Assembly: GCF_900078705.1 (NCBI RefSeq)
Contig: NZ_FKIF01000007.1
Location: 124,001-188,000 of the forward strand
Length of the DNA: 64,000 nucleotides
DNA from: Bordetella ansorpii
Lineage (GTDB): Bacteria > Pseudomonadota > Gammaproteobacteria > Burkholderiales > Burkholderiaceae_B
Reading direction: 5' to 3'
Below are positions 37,072-45,163 of this stretch, piece by piece (position 1 is the first letter of the stretch; every line of letters begins with the position of its first letter). The notes under the pieces were generated by a model. That model saw nothing but the letters and a program-made list of their open reading frames with translations. It was not told the DNA's origin and made no database searches. The translations under genes were made by a program, and so were the position numbers.

Positions 37072-37869
37072 ATGGAACAGACCCAACGCCCCGGCGTTCT
37101 GAAGATTTCCTCGATGCGGCCGCATTGCTCGCCGCAGGAATGGACCGCGCGCGTGAACCTGGCGGCCTGTTACCGGCTGGTCGATCTGTACGGGCTGTCG
37201 GACATGATGGCCAACCACATCTCGGCGCGGGTGCCCGGCGAGGACAACGCCTTCCTGATCAATCCGTACGGCATGATGTACGAAGAGATCACCGCCTCCA
37301 GCCTGATCAAGGTGGACCTGGACGGCACGATCCTCGCCAAGCCCGATTTCGGCGAGCTGGACTACGGCATCAACAAGGCGGGCTACGTCATCCATAGCGC
37401 CATCCACGCGGCGCGCCACGAGGTGGACTGCGTGATCCACACGCACAGCTGGGCCTCGATGGCCGTGGCTTCGCTGGAATGCGGGCTGCTGCCCATGACC
37501 CAGACGGGCATGCGCTTCCTGAAGATCGCCTATCACGATTACCAGGGCGTGGTGCTGGACACGGCCGAGCAGGCGTCGCTGCTGGAGGACCTGGGCCACG
37601 GCGAGGCGCTGCTGCTGCGCAACCACGGCGCGTTGACGGTCGGCCGCACCATCGGCGAGGCCTTCAACTGGATGCACCGCCTGGAACTGGCCTGTCGTTC
37701 GCAACTGGCCGCCATGGCCACCGGCGCGAAGCTTCGGGCCGTGCCGCCCGAGGTGCTGCAGGAAACCTGGAACAACTACCAGCCCGGCACGCGCCGCCCG
37801 TACGGCGTGATGGAGTGGCCGGCGCTGCTGCGCAAGCTGGACCGCATGGATCCCGGCTTTCGCGACTGA
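37072..37869 (+). CDS. Class II aldolase/adducin family protein
   Basis: 265 residues of the class II aldolase/adducin fold. The metal-binding histidines are visible in CVIHTHSWASMAVAS (HxH) and the downstream LLRNHGALTVG. The start was taken as MEQTQRPG at 37072; an in-frame ATG at 37045 would add nine residues. Members cleave or decarboxylate sugar- or acid-derived carbon skeletons using zinc. Position between a LysR regulator and a Bug receptor/dehydrogenase pair suggests a hydroxy-acid catabolic operon; the substrate is unknown. Confidence 0.88.
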   Translation: MEQTQRPGVLKISSMRPHCSPQEWTARVNLAACYRLVDLYGLSDMMANHISARVPGEDNAFLINPYGMMYEEITASSLIKVDLDGTILAKPDFGELDYGINKAGYVIHSAIHAARHEVDCVIHTHSWASMAVASLECGLLPMTQTGMRFLKIAYHDYQGVVLDTAEQASLLEDLGHGEALLLRNHGALTVGRTIGEAFNWMHRLELACRSQLAAMATGAKLRAVPPEVLQETWNNYQPGTRRPYGVMEWPALLRKLDRMDPGFRD

Positions 37870-37966
37870 TCGCGCGACGCCACACGCACCGATTGCATGA
37901 ATCGACCGGCGCGCCAGACGCCGGCATTCCGACGTCCAACGACGACCATCCCAAGGAGGAGACATC

Positions 37967-38926
37967 ATGAGACTCGCCCGAGCCTTGCTTGCCGGCGCGA
38001 CGCTGGCGGGCGCCTGTGCGGCCCTGCCCGCCGCCGCGGCCGACTACCCTGCCCGCCCCGTGAAAGTGGTGGTGGCCTTCTCGCCCGGCGGCACCACGGA
38101 TACGCTGACCCGCAGCGTGACCAACATCCTGTCCAAAAAGCTGGGCCAGCCCTTCATCGTGGAGAACCGGCCCGGCGCCGGCGGCAATATCGGCACCGAG
38201 TACGTGGTGAAGTCCGAGCCGGATGGATATACGCTGATCGTGAACTCGGTGGGACCGATCGCCGTCAACCCATCCTTGAACAAGCTGCCGTACAACCCGC
38301 TGACCGATCTGCTGCCGATGGCCCAGATCGCCACGGTGCCCAATGTCCTGGTCGTGCCGCCCGACTCGCCCGTGAAGGACATGAAAAGCTTCCTGGCCTA
38401 CGTGAAGACGCGCAAGAACCTGAACTACAGCTCGACGGGCGTGGGCACGTCCTCGCATCTGTCGAGCTACATGCTGATGGACCAACTGGGCGTGCAGGCC
38501 ACCCATGTGCCCTACAAGGGCGCGGATGCCATCAACGACCTGCTGGCCGGCCGCATCGATTTCATGTTCGCGACCATCCCCTCGGTGATCGGCCAGATCC
38601 GCGCCGGCAAGCTGCGCCCCCTGGCCGTCAGCACCCTGCGGCGCTCCACCGCCCTGCCCGACCTGCCCACGGTGGCCGAGTCCGGCTTTCCGGGGTTCGA
38701 TGCGGGGTCCTGGTTCGGCTTCTTCGCCCCCAAGGGCACGCCGCGCGCGGTGGTCGACCGCATCAACCACGAAGTCAACGCGGCCCTGCCCGCGCTGCGC
38801 CAGCAGATGCTGAGCGAAGGCGCCGAGCCCGTGAAGGGATCGCCCGAGCAGTTCGGCGCCTTCATCAGGACCGAATACGAGAAATGGGCCGTACTGGTGA
38901 AGAAATTCGATGCCCCCGCCCAATAG
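37967..38926 (+). CDS. Bug family tripartite tricarboxylate transporter receptor
   Basis: 319-residue periplasmic receptor of the TctC/Bug family. A strong ribosome-binding site (AAGGAGGAG) precedes the ATG. The signal peptide MRLARALLAGATLAGACAAL ends AAAA, then YPARPVKVVVAFSPGGTTDT and FIVENRPGAGGNIGTEYVV. It overlaps the next gene by 17 bp, so receptor and dehydrogenase are co-expressed and probably act on the same carboxylic acid. Confidence 0.92.
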   Translation: MRLARALLAGATLAGACAALPAAAADYPARPVKVVVAFSPGGTTDTLTRSVTNILSKKLGQPFIVENRPGAGGNIGTEYVVKSEPDGYTLIVNSVGPIAVNPSLNKLPYNPLTDLLPMAQIATVPNVLVVPPDSPVKDMKSFLAYVKTRKNLNYSSTGVGTSSHLSSYMLMDQLGVQATHVPYKGADAINDLLAGRIDFMFATIPSVIGQIRAGKLRPLAVSTLRRSTALPDLPTVAESGFPGFDAGSWFGFFAPKGTPRAVVDRINHEVNAALPALRQQMLSEGAEPVKGSPEQFGAFIRTEYEKWAVLVKKFDAPAQ

Positions 38927-39905
38927 CGCCATCCGCCTGCTGTGCTCGCCCGCCGAGGCCCCGCGCCTGCGGCAGGCGCTCGAACGGCCCGGCATGCCCG
39001 GCTGCGTGCTGTGCCATCCCGAACCCGGCCAGCCCGCGCGGGCGGACGCGGCCTTCGTCTCGCGCGACATCACGGGGCGCTCGACCAAGTTCGCCATCAC
39101 GCCCGAGACGGCCGTGTATTACGAGGCCATGCGGCATTCGGCGGACCTGCGCTGGGTGCACATCCATTCGGCGGGCGCGGACCGCGAGATCTACCAGGCC
39201 CTGCATGCCCGCGGCGTGACGGTGACGACGTCCCAGGGCGCCAGCGATGCCGTGGTGGCGCACACCGCGCTGGCCGGCGTGCTGGCCCTGGCGCGCCGGC
39301 TGCCGCTGTTGGCGCGCGCGCAGCAAGCGCGGCAATGGCAGCCGCTGATGGAGGAACTGACGCCGCGCGACCTGAGCGGACAGCACGCGGTCATCGTGGG
39401 CTGGGGCGGGATCGGGCAACGCGTCGGCGAGCTGCTGCGCGCGCTGGGCATGACGCTGTCGGTGGCGCGCCATTCCGCCACGCCCGTCGAACAGGCCCGG
39501 CACACGGTGGACTATGCCCATCTGCCCGGATTGCTGCCGGGCGCCGACTGGCTGATCCTGGCGTGCCCGCTGACGCCCGCCACCCGGAACCTGATCGACG
39601 CCAGCGCCCTGCGTGCGCTGCCCGGCCACGCCATGCTGGTCAACGTATCGCGCGGGCACGTCATCGACGAACCGGCAATGATCGAACGATTGCAGGCCGG
39701 CCTGTTGGCGGGCGCGTTCCTGGACGTGTTCCAGCAGGAACCGCTGCCGCCGGAATCTCCGCTCTGGAGGCTGGACAACGTGATCGCCAGCCCGCACAGC
39801 GCGGGATTCTCGGACGGCAATGCCGAACGGGTGCGGCAACTGTTCCTGGACAATCTGCGCCGCTGGGCCACGCACGAGCCCTTGCGCAACGTGATGATGG
39901 GCTGA
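38910..39905 (+). CDS. D-2-hydroxyacid dehydrogenase family protein
   Basis: 331-residue NAD(P)-dependent dehydrogenase. The nucleotide-binding motif VGWGGIGQRVGELLRALG (a GxGxxG variant) starts near residue 157. The catalytic Arg lies in NVSRGHVIDEPAM, the Glu in the FLDVFQQEPLPPESPLW region and the His in SPHSAGF. The family reduces 2-keto acids or oxidises D-2-hydroxy acids. The gene overlaps the Bug receptor by 17 bp and is the last of the LysR-aldolase-Bug-dehydrogenase unit. Confidence 0.9.
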   Translation: MPPPNSAIRLLCSPAEAPRLRQALERPGMPGCVLCHPEPGQPARADAAFVSRDITGRSTKFAITPETAVYYEAMRHSADLRWVHIHSAGADREIYQALHARGVTVTTSQGASDAVVAHTALAGVLALARRLPLLARAQQARQWQPLMEELTPRDLSGQHAVIVGWGGIGQRVGELLRALGMTLSVARHSATPVEQARHTVDYAHLPGLLPGADWLILACPLTPATRNLIDASALRALPGHAMLVNVSRGHVIDEPAMIERLQAGLLAGAFLDVFQQEPLPPESPLWRLDNVIASPHSAGFSDGNAERVRQLFLDNLRRWATHEPLRNVMMG

Positions 39906-39951
39906 CGTGGCGGCTTGGCGGACCGGGCCGCGAGCCCGCCGGCATGCCGGG

Positions 39952-41010
39952 CTATCGTTCGTCGAAGCGCACCGCGGCCACGCGGCGCGCCAGTTCGTCT
40001 ATGTCGGATGCATTCAACGCCTGCGCATGCACACGGGCGGCCTGGCCGAGCCGCTGCAGGTGGCGGCCCTGCGAACGCGCATACAGCGGGTCGTAGTGCA
40101 AAGCCATCATGTCCTGGAACAGCGGCGCCAACTGGCGCGCCATGGCCCAGTCATGCCAGCGCGACAGGGTATCGTTGGCCTGCGTGCCCTTCAGCGCCGC
40201 GATCTTGCCGGCCAGGGCATCGGGATCGTCCCCCAGCCACGCATAGTCGCGCAGCAGGAACGCCAGCCGCGCCTGCACGGGCGCCACGATCTCGACCACC
40301 GGACTGGCGCGCAGGCGATTCAGCAATGCTTCCGGCAAGGCCACGCGGCCGATGCGGCGGCTCTCGGCCTCGACCCATACCGGCCGGGCCGGATCCAGCG
40401 CCGCCAGCGCCTCGTACAGCCGCGTTTCGAAGGCCTTCTGCGAAGGCTGCTCGACCCCTGGAATCGCGCCCAGCACCGAACCGCGATGCGCGGCCAGGCC
40501 CTCAAGATCCAGCACCTGCTCGCCCTGGCGCGCCAGCGCATGCAGCACGCGGGTCTTGGCGCTGCCCGTCGGACCGCACACCACGCGCAGCGCCAAGGCC
40601 CGCGCCAGCACGTCGTTGCGCGCGATGACGTGGCCGCGAAACGCCTTGTAGCCGCCCTGCAGTTGCTGCGCATCCCATCCCACCAGCCGCAGCCAGGTGA
40701 CGAAACTGCTGCTGCGCAGGCCGCCGCGCCAGCAATAGACCAGCGGCCGCCAATTCTGCGGCTTGTCGTGGAACTGCTGCTGGATGTGCCGGGCGATGTT
40801 CTGCGCCACCATGGCGCCGCCGATGCGCCGCGCCTCGAAGGCCGAGGACTGCACGTAGGTCAGGCCGACGATATGGCGTTGCTCGTCGTCCAGCACCGGG
40901 CAATTCAACGCGCCGGGCACGTGATCCAGCGCGTATTCAGCGGGCGAGCGCGCATCGATGATGGCGTCGAAGCGCGGCATGTCGTGGACGGTAGTAGGTT
41001 TGTAGCTCAC
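39952..41010 (-). CDS. mnmH: tRNA 2-selenouridine/geranyl-2-thiouridine synthase
   Basis: 352-residue MnmH (YbbB/SelU). It converts 2-thiouridine at the wobble position of certain tRNAs to 2-selenouridine through a geranylated intermediate. An N-terminal rhodanese domain carries the catalytic cysteine in VYCWRGGLRSSS (about Cys93), and a C-terminal P-loop domain begins VVCGPTGSAKTRVL. Length and domain order are normal. No selD lies in the window, so whether the selenium step can occur must be decided from the rest of the genome. Confidence 0.93.
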   Translation of the reverse strand: MSYKPTTVHDMPRFDAIIDARSPAEYALDHVPGALNCPVLDDEQRHIVGLTYVQSSAFEARRIGGAMVAQNIARHIQQQFHDKPQNWRPLVYCWRGGLRSSSFVTWLRLVGWDAQQLQGGYKAFRGHVIARNDVLARALALRVVCGPTGSAKTRVLHALARQGEQVLDLEGLAAHRGSVLGAIPGVEQPSQKAFETRLYEALAALDPARPVWVEAESRRIGRVALPEALLNRLRASPVVEIVAPVQARLAFLLRDYAWLGDDPDALAGKIAALKGTQANDTLSRWHDWAMARQLAPLFQDMMALHYDPLYARSQGRHLQRLGQAARVHAQALNASDIDELARRVAAVRFDER

Positions 41011-41088
41011 GCGGATGGCCGGCGGGACGGGAAGTCAGGCGCCCGCGCGGCGGCGGACACTATAGCCCAGCCGCCAACGAGATCGTTT

Positions 41089-41511
41089 TCATGCAGCGTG
41101 GCCATCACGTTGCATCATCCAGTCGCGCGAGGTGCGGAACAGGTCGTGCAGCGTGTGTTCGGGAATGGTTTGCAAGGTGTGCGCGGGCGCGTACGTCAGC
41201 ATGGCCAGCAGTTGCGCGGAGCCCGGCGGGCCGGCATACACGGCATCGGGCATGGCCGCCTGCATCTGCTTGAGCGCCACGGGCAGGGCCCGCGCGGCCA
41301 GGCGATCCACGCGCACGGCCCTTTCGATGTCGTCCAGCAACCGCAAGGCCTCGCGTCGCGGGCGGCCCCGAACCCAATGGCGCAAGGCCCAGGCGGTGGC
41401 CGTGACGGCGCACAGGGGCACCAGGATAAGCAGCATCCACTGCCAGGCAGGTAATGCCAGCAGCACTGCGGGGTCGAACAGCTGCGCCAGCAGCTCGGCG
41501 AATCTGTTCAT
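41089..41511 (-). CDS. Small membrane-anchored protein of unknown function
   Basis: 140 residues from ATG 41511 (MNRFAELLAQ; AAGGAAC upstream). One clear transmembrane segment lies at about 20-42 (ALPAWQWMLLILVPLCAVTATAW), followed by a basic helical cytoplasmic tail (RGRPRREALRLLDDIERAVR). I recognise no family. It lies 78 bp upstream of mnmH on the same strand and may be co-transcribed. The 256 bp between its start and the emfourin gene hold nothing I can name. Confidence 0.65.
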   Translation of the reverse strand: MNRFAELLAQLFDPAVLLALPAWQWMLLILVPLCAVTATAWALRHWVRGRPRREALRLLDDIERAVRVDRLAARALPVALKQMQAAMPDAVYAGPPGSAQLLAMLTYAPAHTLQTIPEHTLHDLFRTSRDWMMQRDGHAA

Positions 41512-41767
41512 CGCACGTTCCTTGGCTTCAGGTGGCGAAGAAAAAACGTAAAGCATATTCAAGGGGGAGCTTGGCACAAGCCGGCAGGAAAAGGAATCCC
41601 GGCAAGCCCCCGGTCAGCCAATTCGACACGCATTTTTCGTCGCGAAATGCTTTCGCATACTCATGCTATGAAAATCCGGCCCATGGTTATGCGGAATCCT
41701 CCAGTGCCATGGCGCCGCCTCGACGGAAGCCGTGCCCGCGCTAACCCGCCCTGCCACGATGCCGGCC

Positions 41768-42085
41768 TCAGACTGGCCCGCCCGCCTGCTTCCAGGCCTC
41801 GGCCAGCAACGCCGGCAGGCTGGTCTCGGCGATGTCGAAGGCAATGTCGCCGCTTTGCCCATCGAACAGGATCTCGACGCGGTAATAGCGCCGGTCGCCG
41901 CCGGCCAGCGGGCCGGCGCGCGAAGCCGCCTCGCCCAGCGCGTCGCACAGCGCCTGCCTGCGCGGCGGATCGCAGTCCCGCAGATCGATATCGCGAGCCC
42001 GCGCCAGGGCGGCGAGATACGCCACGCCGCCTTCGCGGCGCAGCCGGATGCCGGTGGCCGTGTCCAGTGGCGGCAAGGCGATCAT
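41768..42085 (-). CDS. Emfourin-like protealysin inhibitor
   Basis: 105 residues (MIALPPLDTATGIRLRREGG...). Its position directly behind a protealysin gene, with a 4-bp ATGA overlap, its size and the FDIAETSLPALLAEAWKQAG end match emfourin, the slow-binding proteinaceous inhibitor of protealysin-type M4 proteases. It has no signal peptide, as expected for a partner of a protease that also lacks one. Binding to the neighbouring protease is inferred from the conserved pairing. Confidence 0.8.
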   Translation of the reverse strand: MIALPPLDTATGIRLRREGGVAYLAALARARDIDLRDCDPPRRQALCDALGEAASRAGPLAGGDRRYYRVEILFDGQSGDIAFDIAETSLPALLAEAWKQAGGPV

Positions 42086-43137
42086 GGCAGCACGCCCACG
42101 TCGGCCCAGGCACGCCGCACGGCTTCCCGCACGCGCGCATCGCTGGCCGTGACCACCGTCAGCCGCGCGAAGGACACGAAATCGGCCCGCGGCGGCAATT
42201 GTCCGCCCGTCAGCGCGCGATACCAGACCTGCCCCGCGCCCTGCCAGGCGGGTCCGCCCAGGTTCCGCGCCGCCAGATGGAAAGCCCGGTTGGGAATGCC
42301 CGAATTGATGTGCACCCCACCGTTGTCTTCGTCGGTGTCCACGAAATCGCGCATGTGCCCCGGCTGCGGGTCGCGGCCGATCAGGGGATCGTCGTACGCC
42401 GTGCCCGGCTCGGACATCGACCGCAGGGCCCGCGCGTTCACCGCCGCGGTGAACAGGCCTGCCCCGATCAGCCAATCGGCCTCCTCGGCCGTCTGCCCTG
42501 CCGCGTGCTGCCGCACCAGCGCGCCGAACACGTCGCACAGCGACTCGTTCAAGGCGCCCGCCTGACCTTGATAGACCAGCCCGCCCGAGTGGTCGATGAT
42601 GCCGTGCGTCAACTCATGCGCCACGACGTCCAGCGCGATGGTGAAGCGGTTGAATATCTGGCCGTCTCCATCGCCGAACACCATCTGCGCGCCGTTCCAG
42701 AAGGCATTGTCGTAGTCCTGGCCGTAATGCACGGTGCCCACCAGCGGCAGGCCCCGGCCATCGATCGAATCCCGGGCGTGCACCTGGCGGAAATACGCAT
42801 GCACCGCCCCCAGGTGATCGTAAGCCTCGTCCACCGCGGCATCCGCGCGCGGCGGCTGGCCTTCGGCGCGCACCAGCTTGCCCGGCAAGGCCGTGGCATT
42901 GCCGGCGTCATGGATGCGCCGCTGGGGGGGCGCCGCGCCTTCCGTCCGCGCCGCTGCCGACGCTCCCGTCGGCGACAGCGCCACCGACGAGGCGCGCAGG
43001 CTGAGCTGCCGCGCATCGAGGTGCAAGGTGTTGGCGGCGCCGCAGGCCACCCGCCCGGCGCCCTGACGGGACAACCGGTCCAGCAGATAAGGGGGAATCA
43101 GGCAACGCGGCAAGGGCTGGGGCGCGATCACTGGCAT
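42082..43137 (-). CDS. Protealysin-like M4 metallopeptidase
   Basis: 351-residue thermolysin-family protease. From ATG 43137 (AAAAGGAGC upstream) a short propeptide with CLIPPYLLDRL (the PPL-type motif of protealysins) precedes the catalytic domain. The zinc motif is VVAHELTHGIIDHS with the third ligand Glu in GALNESLCDVFG; the catalytic His region GGVHINSGIPNRAFHLAA is also present. Unlike secreted thermolysins it has a short propeptide and no signal peptide. Coupled to the emfourin gene, it forms a protease-inhibitor module. Confidence 0.92.
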   Translation of the reverse strand: MPVIAPQPLPRCLIPPYLLDRLSRQGAGRVACGAANTLHLDARQLSLRASSVALSPTGASAAARTEGAAPPQRRIHDAGNATALPGKLVRAEGQPPRADAAVDEAYDHLGAVHAYFRQVHARDSIDGRGLPLVGTVHYGQDYDNAFWNGAQMVFGDGDGQIFNRFTIALDVVAHELTHGIIDHSGGLVYQGQAGALNESLCDVFGALVRQHAAGQTAEEADWLIGAGLFTAAVNARALRSMSEPGTAYDDPLIGRDPQPGHMRDFVDTDEDNGGVHINSGIPNRAFHLAARNLGGPAWQGAGQVWYRALTGGQLPPRADFVSFARLTVVTASDARVREAVRRAWADVGVLP

Positions 43138-43321
43138 GCAAGCTCCTTTTCCTGGTGGAACACGAGAATGGACGATCCCCGCAGGCCCTCTCCGACAAGC
43201 TGTACCTGCCCGGCGGGATTTGCCATAATGGCGCCGCCCGTGCCGCCGAGCCGGGCGGTCCTGAGGCCGGCCTTCCGGCCATGCCGCCAGCAGGTCCCAA
43301 CCGACTCCAGCGAGAACCTTC

Positions 43322-43723
43322 ATGCGATCCGACGATACCGGCAAACTGATCCTGCGCCTGAGCCTGGGCATCCTCATCCTGCTGCACGGCCTGTCCAAAC
43401 TGAGCACGGGCGTCGGCGGTATCGCGGGCATGCTCTCCCAGCACAATATCCCCGGCTTCGTGGCCTACTTCGTCTACGTCGGAGAGATCCTGGCTCCGCT
43501 GCTGCTCATCCTGGGCATCGCCAGCCGGCTGGGCGGCCTGATCATCGCGATCAACATGGTCGTGGCCATCATGCTGGCCCATTCCAGCCAACTGAGCGGC
43601 ATGACCGCACAAGGCGGCTGGGCGCTGGAACTGCAGGGCATGTTCCTGTTCAGCGCGCTGGCCGTCGCCTTCCTGGGCGCGGGCCGCTTTGCGCTGGCGG
43701 GCGCCAACGGCCGCTGGAACTGA
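43322..43723 (+). CDS. DoxX family membrane protein
   Basis: 133 residues with four hydrophobic segments, starting MRSDDTGKLILRLSLGILIL and containing LHGLSKL and the VYVGEILAPLLLILGIASRL block usual for DoxX/YphA-type proteins. The family is linked to redox or sulfur metabolism in the inner membrane, but no specific role can be read here. It is monocistronic, divergent from the protealysin gene and ended by a terminator at 43755. Confidence 0.88.
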   Translation: MRSDDTGKLILRLSLGILILLHGLSKLSTGVGGIAGMLSQHNIPGFVAYFVYVGEILAPLLLILGIASRLGGLIIAINMVVAIMLAHSSQLSGMTAQGGWALELQGMFLFSALAVAFLGAGRFALAGANGRWN

Positions 43724-43754
43724 CGCGGGCCGGCACGCCGCCGGCTGCGAATCA

Positions 43755-43785
43755 CGGGGTCGCTCGGGCGGCCCCGTTTGCTTGG
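43755..43785 (+). terminator. Rho-independent terminator after the DoxX gene
   Basis: Nine-base-pair stem CGGGGTCGC / GCGGCCCCG (one G-T pair) with a TCGG loop, followed by TTTGCTT, 32 bp after the DoxX stop codon. It also lies at the 3' end of the convergent Pro-rich protein gene. Confidence 0.75.
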
Positions 43786-43819
43786 CGCGGCGCATGCACG
43801 CTGCCCATGCCATGCGCCG

Positions 43820-44221
43820 TCAGCGTCCGTAGCGGGACGTGCCGCCCGGCCTGGACGGCACCACGGGCACCGCGGGCGCGGGCGTATACGAAGGCAGCGC
43901 CGAGGACGGGCTCGCCGGCGCCGAGGGCCGGCTGGGCCGCGAAGGCAGCGTGGGCGCCGACTGCGGCGACGGCTGCACGGGCACGGCGCGCGGCGGCTGA
44001 TAGATCGTCACGCCCAATTCGCCTGGCTGGCGCGGAATGGGCGGCAAGGCGCGGTTGCCGCCGGGCGGCGCCATGTAGGCGGGCTGGTTGGTCGAATACA
44101 CGCGGCCCGGCGTGGCGCCCGAGGGCTGCGCGGCGGGCGGCAGCACCTGCGCGGCCGCGGTGCCGGCCATCCCGGCCAGGACCACGAGGGCGGTACCGAC
44201 GAGGCAATGAGCGATGTGCAT
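43820..44221 (-). CDS. Secreted proline-rich protein of unknown function
   Basis: 133 residues. The signal peptide MHIAHCLVGTALVVLAGMAG ends TAAAQ; the mature part is rich in Pro, Ser and Ala (SRPSRPSAPASPSSALPSY) with a possible short folded part near PGELGVTIYQPP. It is probably a periplasmic or envelope protein with a disordered tail. I recognise no domain. It is convergent with the DoxX gene and divergent from the peroxiredoxin gene. Confidence 0.7.
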   Translation of the reverse strand: MHIAHCLVGTALVVLAGMAGTAAAQVLPPAAQPSGATPGRVYSTNQPAYMAPPGGNRALPPIPRQPGELGVTIYQPPRAVPVQPSPQSAPTLPSRPSRPSAPASPSSALPSYTPAPAVPVVPSRPGGTSRYGR

Positions 44222-44479
44222 GGATTGTCCTCCTGCAAATGCGCCAATCGATCCGGTGGGCATGCCGCTCGCCGTACCGGTGATATGGCGCAGGGTCGGG
44301 CGGCGATACCGGCGGATTCAGCGCCTGGACAGGTGTAGCGTCCGCCAAAACGCCCGCGCGCGTCAACCGCGCCGCCGTAAGCGGATGTACAGCCGGTGGG
44401 ATGCATGATGGCACTGGACCGCACCCGGTTCAATCGCTATAACTGGTCGGGTTCGGCCTGACGCCGTCCGGAGATCCCC

Positions 44480-45022
44480 ATGAAACGCCATCTGATTGCC
44501 GCCACCTTCGCCGCCGCGCTGGGCGTGGCCGCCGCCGCGCATGCCGCCCTCGATGTCGGCGCGCCGGCGCCCGATTTCACCGCCCAGGCGGCCCTGGGCG
44601 GCCAGCCCTTCACCTTCAAGCTGCACGAGGCGCTGGCCAAGGGGCCGGTCGTGCTGTACTTCTACCCCGCCGCCTTCACGCAGGGCTGCAGCCTGGAAGC
44701 GCGCAGCTTCGCCGACGCCATCGATCAGTACAAGGCGCTGGGCGCCACCGTGGTGGGCGTGTCGGCCGACGACATGGAAACCCTGAAGAGATTCTCGATG
44801 GCCGACTGCGCGGGCAAGTTCGCCGTGGCGGCGGACGCCGACCGCAAGGTGATGCAGCGCTACGACGCGGCCCACGCGCGCAATCCCGAGCGCGCGCAAC
44901 GCATCTCGTATGTCATCACGCCTGACGGCAAGATCCTGTACGAATACTCGGACATGAACCCCGATCATCACGTCGCCAACACGCTCAAGGCGCTGCGCGA
45001 CTGGAAAGCCGGGCACGGCTGA
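44480..45022 (+). CDS. Periplasmic peroxiredoxin (BCP/AhpC-TSA type)
   Basis: 180 residues. The signal peptide MKRHLIAATFAAALGVAAAA ends AHA, so the enzyme is exported. The thioredoxin-fold domain has the peroxidatic cysteine in YPAAFTQGCSLEARSF, where the usual TxxC is TQGC, and a candidate resolving cysteine in DCAGKF. It should reduce peroxides in the periplasm. An export signal is less usual for this family, which is mostly cytosolic. Confidence 0.88.
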   Translation: MKRHLIAATFAAALGVAAAAHAALDVGAPAPDFTAQAALGGQPFTFKLHEALAKGPVVLYFYPAAFTQGCSLEARSFADAIDQYKALGATVVGVSADDMETLKRFSMADCAGKFAVAADADRKVMQRYDAAHARNPERAQRISYVITPDGKILYEYSDMNPDHHVANTLKALRDWKAGHG

Positions 45023-45163
45023 ATACGCGGCCGCCCGGTGAAAGGCGCCGGCGGGCAGCGGCCTCCCGCGCCGTTCTCACGCCTCGATCAGGGCAGCCGT
45101 TCCCGCGCGCCTCCGGCCGGACGGGGCCGTGACAGACGGCGGACAGGATGCGCGCCGGGTCGG

